Assembly: GCA_026936325.1 (NCBI GenBank)
Contig: JAPTHN010000010.1
Location: 50,194,650 to 50,258,649, forward strand
Length of the DNA stretch: 64,000 nucleotides
Direction: 5' to 3'
DNA from: Platynereis dumerilii
Lineage: Eukaryota; Annelida; Polychaeta; Phyllodocida; Nereididae
Part shown: piece by piece, positions 54,987-64,000 of the stretch
Layout of the letters: every line of letters starts with the position of its first letter
Position numbering within the stretch: the first letter of the stretch is position 1
Program-made: the position numbers and the translations under genes
The notes under the pieces: model-generated
The model's input: the letters and a program-made list of their open reading frames with translations, nothing else
What the model was told of the DNA's origin: nothing
Databases searched by the model: none

Positions 54987-57900
54987 CTGAAAAACAGAAA
55001 TGTGATTATTATAACGAAAGTAAGATACTTCATCAAGCAACCTGCTTTGAATTTGTAAAAGCCCGATTGTCTTCTGGGCATCACCCCAGGCCCTAGTGAC
55101 TTCATGTATTCCCAACACAAATATCTTTTAGAGTATCATAACAGCGCAAGTCAAATAATTAGCAATTTTATATTCATCAAATGTATAAATCAATGTTGTT
55201 GTGTGTACCCAGTAAATGTATATTGTCACTGACAAAATTAATATCAGCAAAAAACTGTGAATGATTTGGGCATCACAATATACCATAACCAAAACATCAA
55301 GCGTTTGTGGATATTAGAGGACATTTGCAAGAAGTGAATAGCAAATAGTCAATGGGTGATAATATGGCATTTTAATATCCACAAAGGATCATTTGCCCAC
55401 TTCACTCATTATCACACACCGTGAACTAAGAACTAAATTCACTATGGTTAGAGTGAGTGATAATGAGTGATTTGGGCATGCACTCAAAGGATGCATATTT
55501 TACCCAAAAGGACAAGTAAAGTAAGTTTGCAGAATGCCGATATTTGAAAAGGAAGAGATCACTTTGGGAAAGTCATGTTTCGAAGGAGTTTATTATTTGC
55601 CAAAAGAACTAGTATTCATGCCAAATAGGCTTTATGGGAACATAGTGGAAATTAAAAATAAATTTGTCATCTTGTCATAATTAGCAAAATCTGAATAGTA
55701 TTCTTGCTGAACGGGAATTTAGTCAAGCTTTTGTATAATTCAGATAATCAAAATTTTCACTCGTAATGATAGATTGGTGTCGGCTGGATCGCGTACCTTT
55801 TTCAAATTCCATGAATCTGGATCGCGTGGTTCTATCTTGAACGTCCTGAAGTAGTCCAAAAGTTTCTTGGTTGCTGGGCTGATTTGGATTTTCATCTCTA
55901 CAAAGAAGTTCAAGCCAGCTACAGTTGGGTTTGATCATCAGAAGGTAACAAAAAACAACATCTTTTTTAGGGTCCCTACTCCCTACAATCCAAATTCTCC
56001 AGTTATGTTACTGATGTGTGTTAAGGAGCCTCATCCTCCAGTACTTAATATTGTGCATTATTATCATTTTAGAGGGCATTGTCTGTGGGTTAATGCTCAT
56101 TTCGCGGGCGTTAATGGCCGTTAACGCCCGCAAAAAAGCCCCCTGTACCGGATTGTATCAACGAGTGGGTTAACTCTAACCTGTGTTAGTGTTAGTTAAC
56201 CGGTTTTACAAAATTGTGTTAGCTTGTGTTGTATCAACAAAAAAGTGGTTAAGATTATCTTTTTATTGTTTTGAGGGACATTTAACCCAAAATTGACGGG
56301 GATTCCCGGGGGTTTCCCAAAAATGACAACGTCATTTGACACAAGAAAAAAGAAACGCTTGTAAAAACCATTTCCATTGCAGTAAAACTGGAATAACTCA
56401 CTCAGTTTTGAAGATACACTGTTGAAATTTCTACAGCATGTTGCGGGATACTGATTGCGTTTTCGCTGAACTCGGCATGAAATTCGACTCAGCCGTTGTT
56501 ATTATACAACTCTCTAATCGGAGATTAAATAGTTTTTTGTATGAACAACTTCACAAGGCTGGCGAATAAAATCTGGCAGAGATATCTTTACGTGCTTCAC
56601 CACGAAGCTGCAGAAAGTAGTTGCCTAGATTGTGTTAAAATTTCAAATTGATTGCATCAAAATTCGATTTTTAAACAATTATTTTGTGTAGCAACAATTT
56701 GTCGGACGAGCCATTTTTTCTGCCTTCTTGAACTGACCTGCAAGTGACGTCATCATATGACGTCATCACATGACGTCACGGCCGTGACGTCACCTAGTTG
56801 TCAACAAATGTTCTATTTACAGTGTTTTCAGTGTGTTTATGTCTGTTTGCTGGTCTATATTATGGATTTAAACCCCATTTCTGATCAAGGAGGACGCTTA
56901 ACACATTATTTAACCCAGGAAAAAGCTGTGTTAACTTTTCTGGTTAACTTCCACGACTACTAACCCAGGGATTCGTTGATACATCACGGTGAGTCACTAA
57001 CATGGGTTAAATCTCTTAACACAGGAAAGATAACCCATGTTAAGGTGGCTCGATACTCGTGAACTTTCCGAGATAGGATTTCTCAAAAATAGTTTAGAAT
57101 GATCCAAAATATAGTTTATAGCAAAGATATGCAAAAAAAAGTGGTCGCTACCAGCCTTTTAAAAAAAATATTTGAGATTATGCACGAGAAAGTCAGTTCA
57201 CCCAAACCTGGAAAACCGAATTTTTTTCTTAAATTTTTTACTGTGAAGTTTTCCCTGCTGTTCCGTGGTCATGCATCCCATATTATGCAATGAAGCATGA
57301 AATAAAAGAAAACACTTGAAGGGAAAAGCTGATTGTAATTTCAAAGAGATATATTTAGTTTAAAGGACTTTCCAAGGGTCTCGGAATAAAAGTTTTGATT
57401 TTGACAATTTTAACTTTTTTTATAAACCATAGTGCTAAAAAAAATTGACCAGATAGGATTTTTTAATTCTTTGTCATTTACTTCCAAAAATAGTGGGGAA
57501 CAATATAAAAATACAGACAACCCTTCCTACCACACTTGAAATTGATATACAATTTATTTTTTATTTCCAAGTCATTTTTGAGAAATTAGACCTGCTTGAG
57601 TAAAATCGCCTGTAAAAATTTTCTATTCTGAGTATCAAGCTGAAACTTCGGCTGCTTGTAGTACTGATAATAGCGCATCTAATGCTCCAAACGAGAAGTC
57701 TCTAACCCCAATAGAAGTGGCGCAAATCGCAAACGAAGCGGCCGATGCATGCAATTATCAGAATTGAAAAAAGATGACAGCAGAGCCCTGCTGCTGTGGT
57801 GACGTTACGATAGATAGGGCCTGCCTGGCTGCGCGGAAATGTGTGCAGGTGACGTAATTTCGTGGGTAGCGAGCCACCTTAAGCGTTGATACAATGGGGT

Positions 57901-60900
57901 ACTGGTGTATTGTGACGTCATCAGAAGTGACGTCATGGTGATGTGGTTGTTTTTCATGGGCTAAAATTGCCAAAAATGGTCAGAATTGAAAAATTTAAAA
58001 GCCTACAATTATCTCCAGGAAGAGGAGAACACTGTTATGAAATCGGTTTTGCTCTAGATTTAATAACAAGACCATGAGAACGCGAAAACGGAGCGGGCGT
58101 TAATGACAAAAAAAAAAGGTATCTTTCTTCTTGGATATGGATTGTGTTTAAAAATGATAATAAATACAATAACATTTATTTGTCGGGTATGGGGTATTAA
58201 TCAGTTATGGCCCTCGGGCCATAACTGATTAATACCCCATAATGCCCTCCAAAAAAACGTTATTGACCAATTATGCACACCTCCCAGTCTCCCATGAAAA
58301 ACCCATCATGACCAACCCAAATCTAAACCTAATTCTATTCATCACTCCCCGGCAAGATAAATTGCATAAATGAAAAAAAGAGTTCTAAATTAGTTGATGC
58401 CCCAGTCCCACTGAATACAACAATCTTTTGTAGAATAATGTAAGCGTAGAATATAATAATAATAAGGAACATTAATCATGATAAACTTTGATCAAAATAA
58501 ATGATGTTACCTTTACCGCTAGACTCCATACCAGAGGCGAGCAAAACTGTGCGTCCAAAGAGACAATAGCGAGGCATCTTGATCCCCACAACCCCGGCTA
58601 ATACAGGTCCTTCGTGTGAAGAGAAAAGGAAGAAAAGGGTGCTTATTCCGCGCTATAAACATTAAAGTTCATACAAAAATCTTGATTGTTTGTTCTTGGC
58701 TTATCCTACATGTCGTTCCAATTAGGGAATAGCTCTGCTACTGCATTGTTATCTATAGAGAAGGTTTTTATGGGGAAAAAAGGTAATTGAAAAAAAAGCA
58801 AATTTGTCGAAATATTTTTTGTACAAAAGATAATGACAGGATTATGAGATAGACTTTGGAAGATATGCAGATCACACAAGGAGAACATCATTGCAAATTC
58901 AACTGATTTCTATCTGGAAACCAAAGCAAAGTACTCGTATGGTTGAGAAGGCCAGTTGGGCTACCAATGAGCACCTCAATAATACCATACCTGTGTGGAC
59001 GCCTATCCGGATCTTGAGCACCTCATGAGGAAGAGGCTTCACCTTGATGTGGTTGATGGCTTCCAGGATCCCCAGAGACATCCGGGATATTTCCCGCGCA
59101 TGGAGGATTCCGTTCTTAATGGGCAATCCTGATGTCACCATGTATGCGTCTCCTATTGTTTCAACCTGCAGGGAATTAAAAAGGTGTTTACCCCAAATAA
59201 GCATGTTAACACTGCCCACTAACGTTCAACAATTGATTAACATACAATTCTTCATGATCTGCAAAAATGAACAACACTTTACAGTGAAACACTTTGATAT
59301 AGGAAAAATACTTTCAGGTTCACGTTGATTTTTGCATTCTGTGAGTCATGATACACCATGATTTGTCATGATCATTGCATCAGTATTGGAAAAATATATG
59401 CAGCTGATGATTCATGATCACTACCATGTAATATAGTTGTAAATGTGACTAAATATGTGAAACACTTTGACATTGGATGATGAGTCATCATAGGCATGAT
59501 TTGTCATAACTGCATAACCACAGCCCATTTTGTTTGTCAGCTGTTGAGAGCACCAGCTAGTGCTAGTCCAAGGCAACTGGAGGCCAACAGGATGATGCCA
59601 TGGGAGGAGGAGTGGTTACGGATAATATAAAAATATACTTCCATCATTAGCTTGGGTACTGCAATGTTGAATCGGCCTTGGATTAATATAATATTTAACT
59701 GTAACATTGCTTCAGCCTTTGCAAAATGTTGTAACGACATTGCACAAACATTGCACTTTAATGTTGTTACAACGTAAAAAGGTTTAACATTTTAATGTTA
59801 TACTAACATTGTGAATAATGTTAATGCGATGTTTGGCACAACATTAATATGACATCGATATAATGTTATGTGTTTATTGGGAGTGCCAGTCCAAGGCAAC
59901 TGGAGGCCAACAGGATGATGCCATGGGAGGAGGAGTGGTTATGGATAATATAAAAATATACTTCCATCATTAGCTTGGGTACTGCAATGTTGAATCGGCC
60001 TTGGCTTGGTGCTTTCTGTAAGGCCAGACATAATTGATCTTTAGTTTCTCTGATCTTCTCAAGGCACTTTTTCTAGAGTAGGTTGGTAGGACGAAAAAGG
60101 AGGTGAAATCTCTGTTTTTTATACATGTCAATTTGATAAAAATTGTGGGTATGATAATTTTTTTTTTCCATAGGCAGAAAATCGGTTGGTTCGGTCACTC
60201 TGAGAAGCGAAAAATTAAAAAAGTCTGGCCTAGATGACAATAATGTCCTGTCTAGCCTCAGTAAAAAAAATCATTCCTTCTTTCTCTTATTTACAATGTG
60301 TTGTTCGATCTTGAAATCAAGTTTTGTATAGCGAGTGCTTGAAATAAATAACTGACTCGGGTATATGTATCACAGTGCAGTACTTTCTCCTCCCCCCCCC
60401 CCCCCCATATATAATGGTTGACCCCAAATGTACTTACTGTTCAATTTCGTTACTCTTCCAGGCCTTTCCTTCTTATGGACGCCACCTGTTTCTGCATGTA
60501 GTTGTACCATTCTATACACAAATCCCTTGCTGACACAAAGGCTTTCAGATATCTCTCGTACGCTTTTATCATGCAAATATTTCAGATAAATGACTCTCCA
60601 TCTCAGCTCAGGTGGATAAGCCTTCATTTTGGCAGATGAATAGGAAATTGTCATCATGAAGGAAGACCAATCACTGCCAGAGCCTGGTTATGACAAATCA
60701 TCAAAATGATAACCAATCATCCCATGTCAATATCTTTCATACACAGCTTTGGATCTTACAGATTCACAGCTATGGCACGTAATCTCGATCATGAATCATC
60801 AACAGCATATATGCTTCCTATACTGATGCAATGATCATGACAAATCATGGTGTATCTTGACTCACAGAATGCAAAAATCAACATGAACTTGAAAGGATTT

Positions 60901-61965
60901 TTCCTATATCAAAGTGTTTCACTGTAATGTAAACAGGCTCTTGTGAATTGTGAGAATTCGATATGGTGGCAATCTTGTGTGAAGTTCAAAATTAACATTT
61001 TAACCAAATTATATACAATACAATAATTTCCCAACGAAGGCCTATCTAACGTTTTTCATCTGACAAAAACCACCATTTAGACAAAATATAATAAACTAAT
61101 CAGTTTAGTTTAATTATTTCTTGGTATGGTAGTTATCCCATGGACAACAGAGAATTCATTACATATACAGTTATTTGTTAGGATCAGGGATTTTCACCAT
61201 GGCAGACAGAAAAATATAGACTAAAATAAATTATTATTCATCTGAATAAAAGCTATTAACACAATTATCCTAAAAATTAAGGATAGCATTAAGGATAGCA
61301 ATCTAAATGGTCATGATCTTCTTTCCAACATAAATGTGCAATGATGGATTAATATGTTACAGTCCTTGTCATACTCATGTGGAATCTCAAGTTCTTTTCT
61401 ATGCTGTTGAACTCTGATGTCAGAGATGACTGTATTCTAGCATGGCAATATATGTAAATTAACTACAAGCTGTGATGTCATTTCAAACTGGGTCAGATTC
61501 CCCAGCTTTTAGCCAATGTTGATCCTCCTGAACTGAGCGTCACAGTTTCAACACAGTGTCAGAGTTAGAATTTTATCAAGGATAGCCCCTACAACCATGT
61601 CATCACAGCTTGATAGCCACTGGACTGACAGTGAACTTCGCATCACAGTTCAAACATTGATATATTGAAGGAAGCATTCACAGTAGCCAACTGTGATGCC
61701 CGGTTTTGTGGATTCGCATTGGCTAGAAGCTGGGGAATCTGACCCAGTTTAAAATGACATCACAGCTTGAAGTTAATTGACATATATTGCAATGTTAGAA
61801 TAGTGTCATCTCTGACATCACAGTTCAACAGCATAGAAAAGAACTTGAGATTCCACGTAAGTATGACAAGGACTGTAATTTAATCATTTGCCATACCTTG
61901 TAGACATCAAGTTTATCAGCTATGGAGTCAAATGAATGATACAAGTCATGCAGCAAGTTCACCAC
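54813..61965 (-). CDS. Receptor-type guanylate cyclase, 3' part (five exons)
   Basis: Exons 61897-61965, 58991-59165, 58511-58609, 55797-55897 and 54813-54986 join in frame to 618 nt (205 residues plus stop). They cover most of a class III cyclase catalytic domain: [49 protein letters not shown] and MPRYCLFG. The order and spacing match membrane guanylate cyclases, which make cGMP from GTP under an extracellular ligand. The Glu and Cys that select guanine are kept, but the usual FGDTVNTASRMES is [13 protein letters not shown], so the catalytic Asn and Arg are Leu and Gly. Upstream exons (first metal site, dimerisation helix, kinase-like domain, receptor) are not seen in the window. Confidence 0.92.
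54987..55796 (-). other. Last intron of the cyclase gene
   Basis: 810 bp, AT-rich; contains repeated AATGAGTGATAATGAGTGA-like sequence near 55400-55470, otherwise nothing recognised. Confidence 0.5.
55797..55897 (-). CDS. Guanylate cyclase exon (after the catalytic loop)
   Basis: Reads [20 protein letters not shown] then [14 protein letters not shown], aligned with LKIHxSxxTxxLLxxFxxF of membrane guanylate cyclases. Acceptor TTTGTAG, donor GTACGC; phase 1 in, 0 out. Confidence 0.9.
56104..56131. repeat. Short hairpin GCGGGCGTTAA/TTAACGCCCGC
   Basis: Near-perfect 28-bp palindrome. GCGGGCGTTAATG occurs again at 58093, on the far side of the nested elements, so it may mark the ends of an outer element of about 2 kb. 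Confidence 0.6.
56745..56792. promoter_or_regulatory. Four full CRE palindromes (TGACGTCA) in 48 bp
   Basis: TGACGTCA at 56745, 56758, 56771 and 56785. Two more lie at 57913 and 57928. This is the CREB/ATF consensus. All six are in a cyclase intron, most of them inside a transposon. Regulatory use is inference. Confidence 0.5.
57044..57878. mobile_element. TTAA-target MITE (piggyBac-type target) nested in the above
   Basis: 835 bp with ends GGTGGCTCGATACTC and GGGTAGCGAGCCACC, flanked on both sides by TTAA (57040-57043 and 57879-57882). TTAA duplication is the hallmark of piggyBac transposition. No transposase frame seen. Confidence 0.82.
58168..58265. repeat. Palindrome C with perfect 26-bp arms
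   Basis: TATGGGGTATTAATCAGTTA then TGGCCC (58188-58213) is followed by TC and its exact reverse complement (58216-58241). Imperfect pairing (AATAACATTTATTTG with CAAAAAAACGTTATT) extends it to about 98 bp. Confidence 0.92.
58511..58609 (-). CDS. Guanylate cyclase exon (altered catalytic loop)
   Basis: Reads [20 protein letters not shown] then [13 protein letters not shown]. The guanine-specifying Cys (PRYCLFG) is present; D-T-V-N-T-A-S-R has become R-T-V-L-L-A-S-G. Phases 1 and 1 agree with both neighbours, so a misread frame is unlikely. Confidence 0.92.
58991..59165 (-). CDS. Guanylate cyclase exon (VETIGDAY)
   Basis: Reads [20 protein letters not shown]...[20 protein letters not shown]...[10 protein letters not shown]. 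Contains the guanine-selecting Glu and the second metal-binding Asp (ETIGDAY). Phase 0 in, 1 out. Confidence 0.95.
59565..60004 (+). repeat. 117-bp direct repeat pair
   Basis: AGTCCAAGGCAACTGGAGGC...TGAATCGGCCTTGG occurs at 59565-59681 and 59888-60004 with one difference seen (TTACGG versus TTATGG). The spacer repeats AACATTAAT/TTAATGTT motifs. A recent local duplication within the 59282-60924 element. Confidence 0.88.
60026..60235 (+). repeat. GGCCAGACATAAT core repeat, copy 3
   Basis: Starts GGCCAGACATAATTGATC and ends AAAGTCTGGCC, so it has its own short inverted ends. Shares CTCTGATCTTCTCAAGG and AAAATTGTGGGTA with the other copies. Nested in 59282-60924. Confidence 0.7.
60431..60657 (-). 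CDS. Transposase N-terminal helix-turn-helix exon (Tc1/mariner/IS630-like)
   Basis: Open from ATG at 60657: [60 protein letters not shown]. This matches the homeodomain-like HTH of IS630/Tc1-type transposases (YxxELRWRxVxL...SxxEIAxxLxVSxxTVxRxV...TGxV). It ends at an AACA-GTAAGTAC donor, so it is the first exon of a spliced transposase. The catalytic exon is not found before the element's end at 59282. Confidence 0.75.
61360..61875. mobile_element. TA-target MITE, CAGTCC family, copy 2
   Basis: 516 bp, ends CAGTCCTTGTCATACTCATG and AGTATGACAAGGACTG next to TA. Inner arms match 49272-50027 (GGAATCTCAAGTTCTTTTC; GTTGAACTCTGATGTCAGAG). It ends 21 bp from the splice donor of the cyclase exon at 61897. 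Confidence 0.9.
61897..61965 (-). CDS. Guanylate cyclase exon (DLYHSFD)
   Basis: A 69-nt exon reading [20 protein letters not shown] then VYK, the helix before VETIGDAY. Acceptor CTTTCAG, donor GTATGG, phase 0 at both ends. A MITE ends 21 bp beyond the donor. Confidence 0.94.
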
Positions 61966-62039
61966 CTGAAAGCGAAAAGTAGAAAATTGAGGTTTGAAAT
62001 CAAGCACGGATCGAGTCACCTTGTTCACGGAATGGTTTG

Positions 62040-63080
62040 AGTTGAGAGCAAGAGAATCCTTCCCCTATGAGAATACCATCTGGAGACGTTAGGTGGATGA
62101 TACCATCGTGGCTCTTTGTGATTCACTACTAGATGAATTCACCAACTACATCAACAACATTCATCCTTCAATCAAATTCACTTGAGAAGAAGAGTATCAG
62201 GGCAGCATTGCGATGCTGGACGCTAACATCAAGAGAAGTACTACAGGTCAACTATCCTTCTCGGTGTACCGTAAACTCTCTCACACAGACCAATATCTAC
62301 AATTCAGTAGCAATCAACCCCTTCAGCACAAATTAGGCGTTATAAGGACTCTCTATCGCCGTTGTAAAACTATATGCTCAACTGAAGAAGCCAAAATAGA
62401 AGAAATTCAACATCTCGAAAAAGTACTGAGCATCTAAGGGTACTCTAAGTCAGCATGGGTCACCGCCACCAACAAGAGGAACATCACGGAACCTAACACC
62501 GAGTCCAGCAAACGTAGAGGCAGCATCTGACCATACGTAGGACACGTAACGGATGCCCTTTCCAGAGTTGTTGTCAATCAAAGACCCTATAACACTGTCA
62601 GGAACCACTTGGTACACCCCAAGGACAAAATTCCAAAAGATGAAAAAGCAGGGGTGGTGTACCATATTAAATGTGATGATTGTGATGAAACATTTGTTGG
62701 TGAAACTGAGAGAGGGTTACGCAAACGTATCACAGAACACCATCGCAGCTCCTCCCCAGCAGGGCAACACTGCGACGAAAGGAGACACTCATTCTCAGAG
62801 GACAATGTTTCCATACTTCACCAAGAGAAAAATTGATTCCCAGAGGTGTGGCTGAATCAATTCACATTGCTGAGGAAGAACCAGTCCTCAAGAGGGACCA
62901 GGGGAGGCACACGCTCCCCGTAATACACCGGGAGATCCTAGCGTCATGTGACATCCTAGCGTCATGTGACAACACTTCACAAACAACGTCACGAGACCGT
63001 CACATCAACAGATCTGATGAAGGATCTCGGATGAGTTCTGAAAGCTTTTCAACACTTAATTCCGTTGTGAGTAAAAGTTA
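62040..63080 (+). mobile_element. Penelope-like retroelement remnant (RT end and GIY-YIG endonuclease)
   Basis: A broken, 5'-truncated copy. Parts seen in order: the end of the reverse transcriptase (YVDD-box region near 62090, then SVYRKLSHTDQYLQFSSNQP), a linker, and a GIY-YIG endonuclease-like end (GVVYHIKCDDC...GETERGLRKRITEHHR). This order is typical of Penelope-like elements. Several breaks are present, so it is an old fossil. It lies upstream of the last recognised cyclase exon. Confidence 0.85.
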
Positions 63081-63180
63081 AAAATCTTCAAGATAGACAA
63101 GGGAGTTTTGGCATGTTTTTGCAATTGCAGGCCCTCATTGTTGCATGTCTTTTTCAAAATACTACTATTACTCTTATTGG

Positions 63181-63191
63181 GGGGGGGGCGG
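63181..63191 (+). repeat. G-run
   Basis: GGGGGGGGCGGGTGG between the retroelement remnant and the LINE tail. Confidence 0.7.
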
Positions 63192-63249
63192 GTGGTAGTG
63201 GATCGGTCACTCGAAATTGATTAACACCGGCAGTATTCATTAGGATCAC

Positions 63250-63950
63250 AGATAGACAGACAGATAGATAGATAGATAGATATATATATAGGCTTTTATT
63301 GACACAGAATATCAACAAGATACATTTGCCATAATAAGCAAGCAAATTGTAAAAACAACTACAACTAATAAAAGAAAAGAAAGGAGATATATATGTACAA
63401 AAGGAAAGAAAGAAGCTACATCTAATAGAAGAAGCACCAATGAAGTACAATTATAAAATGAAAATAATTATATCCAATATATATATGCTTTAAACACATT
63501 ATTTCTTTTAGAGTCATTTTGGAGTTGTTGTAGCGAAATACTGAAAGTTAGGAGCACCATTGTACAGGGGGAAAAAAAAAAATTGGTATTGCACAATAAC
63601 AGTATAAATAACAGTAAAAATTATCTATATTATATGCATATATATATAGCGACCATACAGTATAAGAACAGTATTTGCAAATGAATTATTATCATATAAG
63701 AGCGATGAAAATAGAAAGCAAAAATAAATAAAAATTTATATTGAAAGACAAACAATTTATATTGAAGCAAAATCTCTTTTGATAGTGTAAAGCCAAAGTT
63801 GTGCAGAATGGTTATTTAAGATAAGTGATAGATAAAGCCCTTATAAGTCTTAACAATGAGTAATGAGTAAATAAATGCATAAATTAAGTACAATAGAGAC
63901 ATGTATGTAACAAATGAGATAAACATATACATACAAGTTGATACAAAACC
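63250..63950 (-). mobile_element. LINE 3' UTR with (TATC)n tail
   Basis: On the minus strand an A/T-rich 3' UTR-like stretch ends GTCAATAAAAGCC, then TATATA and (TATC)n at 63250-63290. The end structure equals that of 47648 and 44117. The coding part would lie beyond the right edge. The right limit is approximate. Confidence 0.55.
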
Positions 63951-64000
63951 TGGAAGCAACACAGTCAACATGCCACTCACCACTCAGACACCAGGAGCTT

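Larger units (their letters stand above)
56148..57899. mobile_element. TA-target element with CCGGATTGTATCAACG ends
   Basis: CCGGATTGTATCAACG and CGTTGATACAATGGGG are inverted ends next to TA; GGGTTAA/TTAACCC-type motifs recur inside both ends. It has been split by the TTAA-flanked element at 57044-57878; without that insert it is about 900 bp. Lies in an intron of the cyclase gene. Confidence 0.78.
59282..60924 (-). mobile_element. Larger member of the ATATCAAAGTGTTT family, with a transposase exon
   Basis: Ends CAGTGAAACACTTTGATATAG and CTATATCAAAGTGTTTCACTG, each next to TA; TIRs of about 145 bp (59282-59430 and 60780-60924). The termini are those of the small MITEs, but the body includes the helix-turn-helix exon at 60431-60657. 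No DDE catalytic domain is visible, so it seems internally deleted or filled with other repeats. Confidence 0.85.

Noticed and set aside
54650-55120. 156-codon minus frame overlapping the last cyclase exon
   Set aside because: It is another frame through the real exon; only the frame with SYWLLGE matches cyclases.
63978-64000. Possible cyclase exon end at the right edge (minus, ...GAGTG-GTGAGT)
   Set aside because: The donor looks good, but the phase and residues (KLLVSEW) do not match the STPxQ expected before the exon at 61965, and too little sequence is visible.

Overview
This is animal nuclear DNA: AT-rich, with genes split into short exons by introns of 0.1 to 11 kb and a dense load of small DNA transposons. 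Consensus splice sites, a receptor tyrosine phosphatase, a membrane-type guanylate cyclase, C-type lectin domains (CTLDs), Penelope-like and LINE retroelements and many TA-target miniature inverted-repeat elements (MITEs) suggest a marine invertebrate, perhaps a deuterostome such as an echinoderm or hemichordate. The species cannot be settled from the sequence alone.

Layout. (1) 64-3647, minus: first two exons of a secreted or membrane CTLD protein that runs off the left edge. (2) 7896-29611, minus: an apparently complete 23-exon gene, 3432 coding bases (1143 codons plus stop) with every splice phase consistent. It encodes signal peptide, two CTLDs, a Thr-rich mucin-like stalk, one transmembrane helix and two intracellular tyrosine phosphatase domains. 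(3) 30-41 kb: no convincing host gene; a LINE fragment split by a 4.5-kb near-perfect palindrome carrying 13 RFX X-box-like motifs, then nested MITEs. (4) 41657-53417, plus: a 132-residue secreted protein with two six-cysteine (PLAC-like) modules in three exons, one intron of 10.9 kb being filled with transposons. (5) 54813-61965, minus: last five recognised exons of a receptor-type guanylate cyclase whose 5' part lies beyond the right edge or is hidden by repeats. (6) 62-64 kb: a decayed Penelope-like element and the 3' end of a LINE.

Function. The CTLD phosphatase would join extracellular binding to intracellular phosphotyrosine. Its first phosphatase domain keeps the catalytic Cys, Arg and WPD Asp but has lost both Q-loop glutamines; its second has Trp in place of the P-loop Arg and should be inactive. 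The left-edge gene has the same signal-exon/CTLD-exon layout and splice phases, so the two may be tandem paralogues. The cyclase lacks the Asn/Arg pair needed for catalysis while keeping the residues that read guanine, so it looks like a pseudo-cyclase or one half of a heterodimer.

Mobile DNA. Several MITE families end at TA dinucleotides. One interrupts a copy of another repeat whose uninterrupted copy is also in the window, giving a direct before-and-after view of an insertion. One element of the commonest family (59282-60924) carries a first exon for a Tc1/mariner/IS630-type DNA-binding domain.
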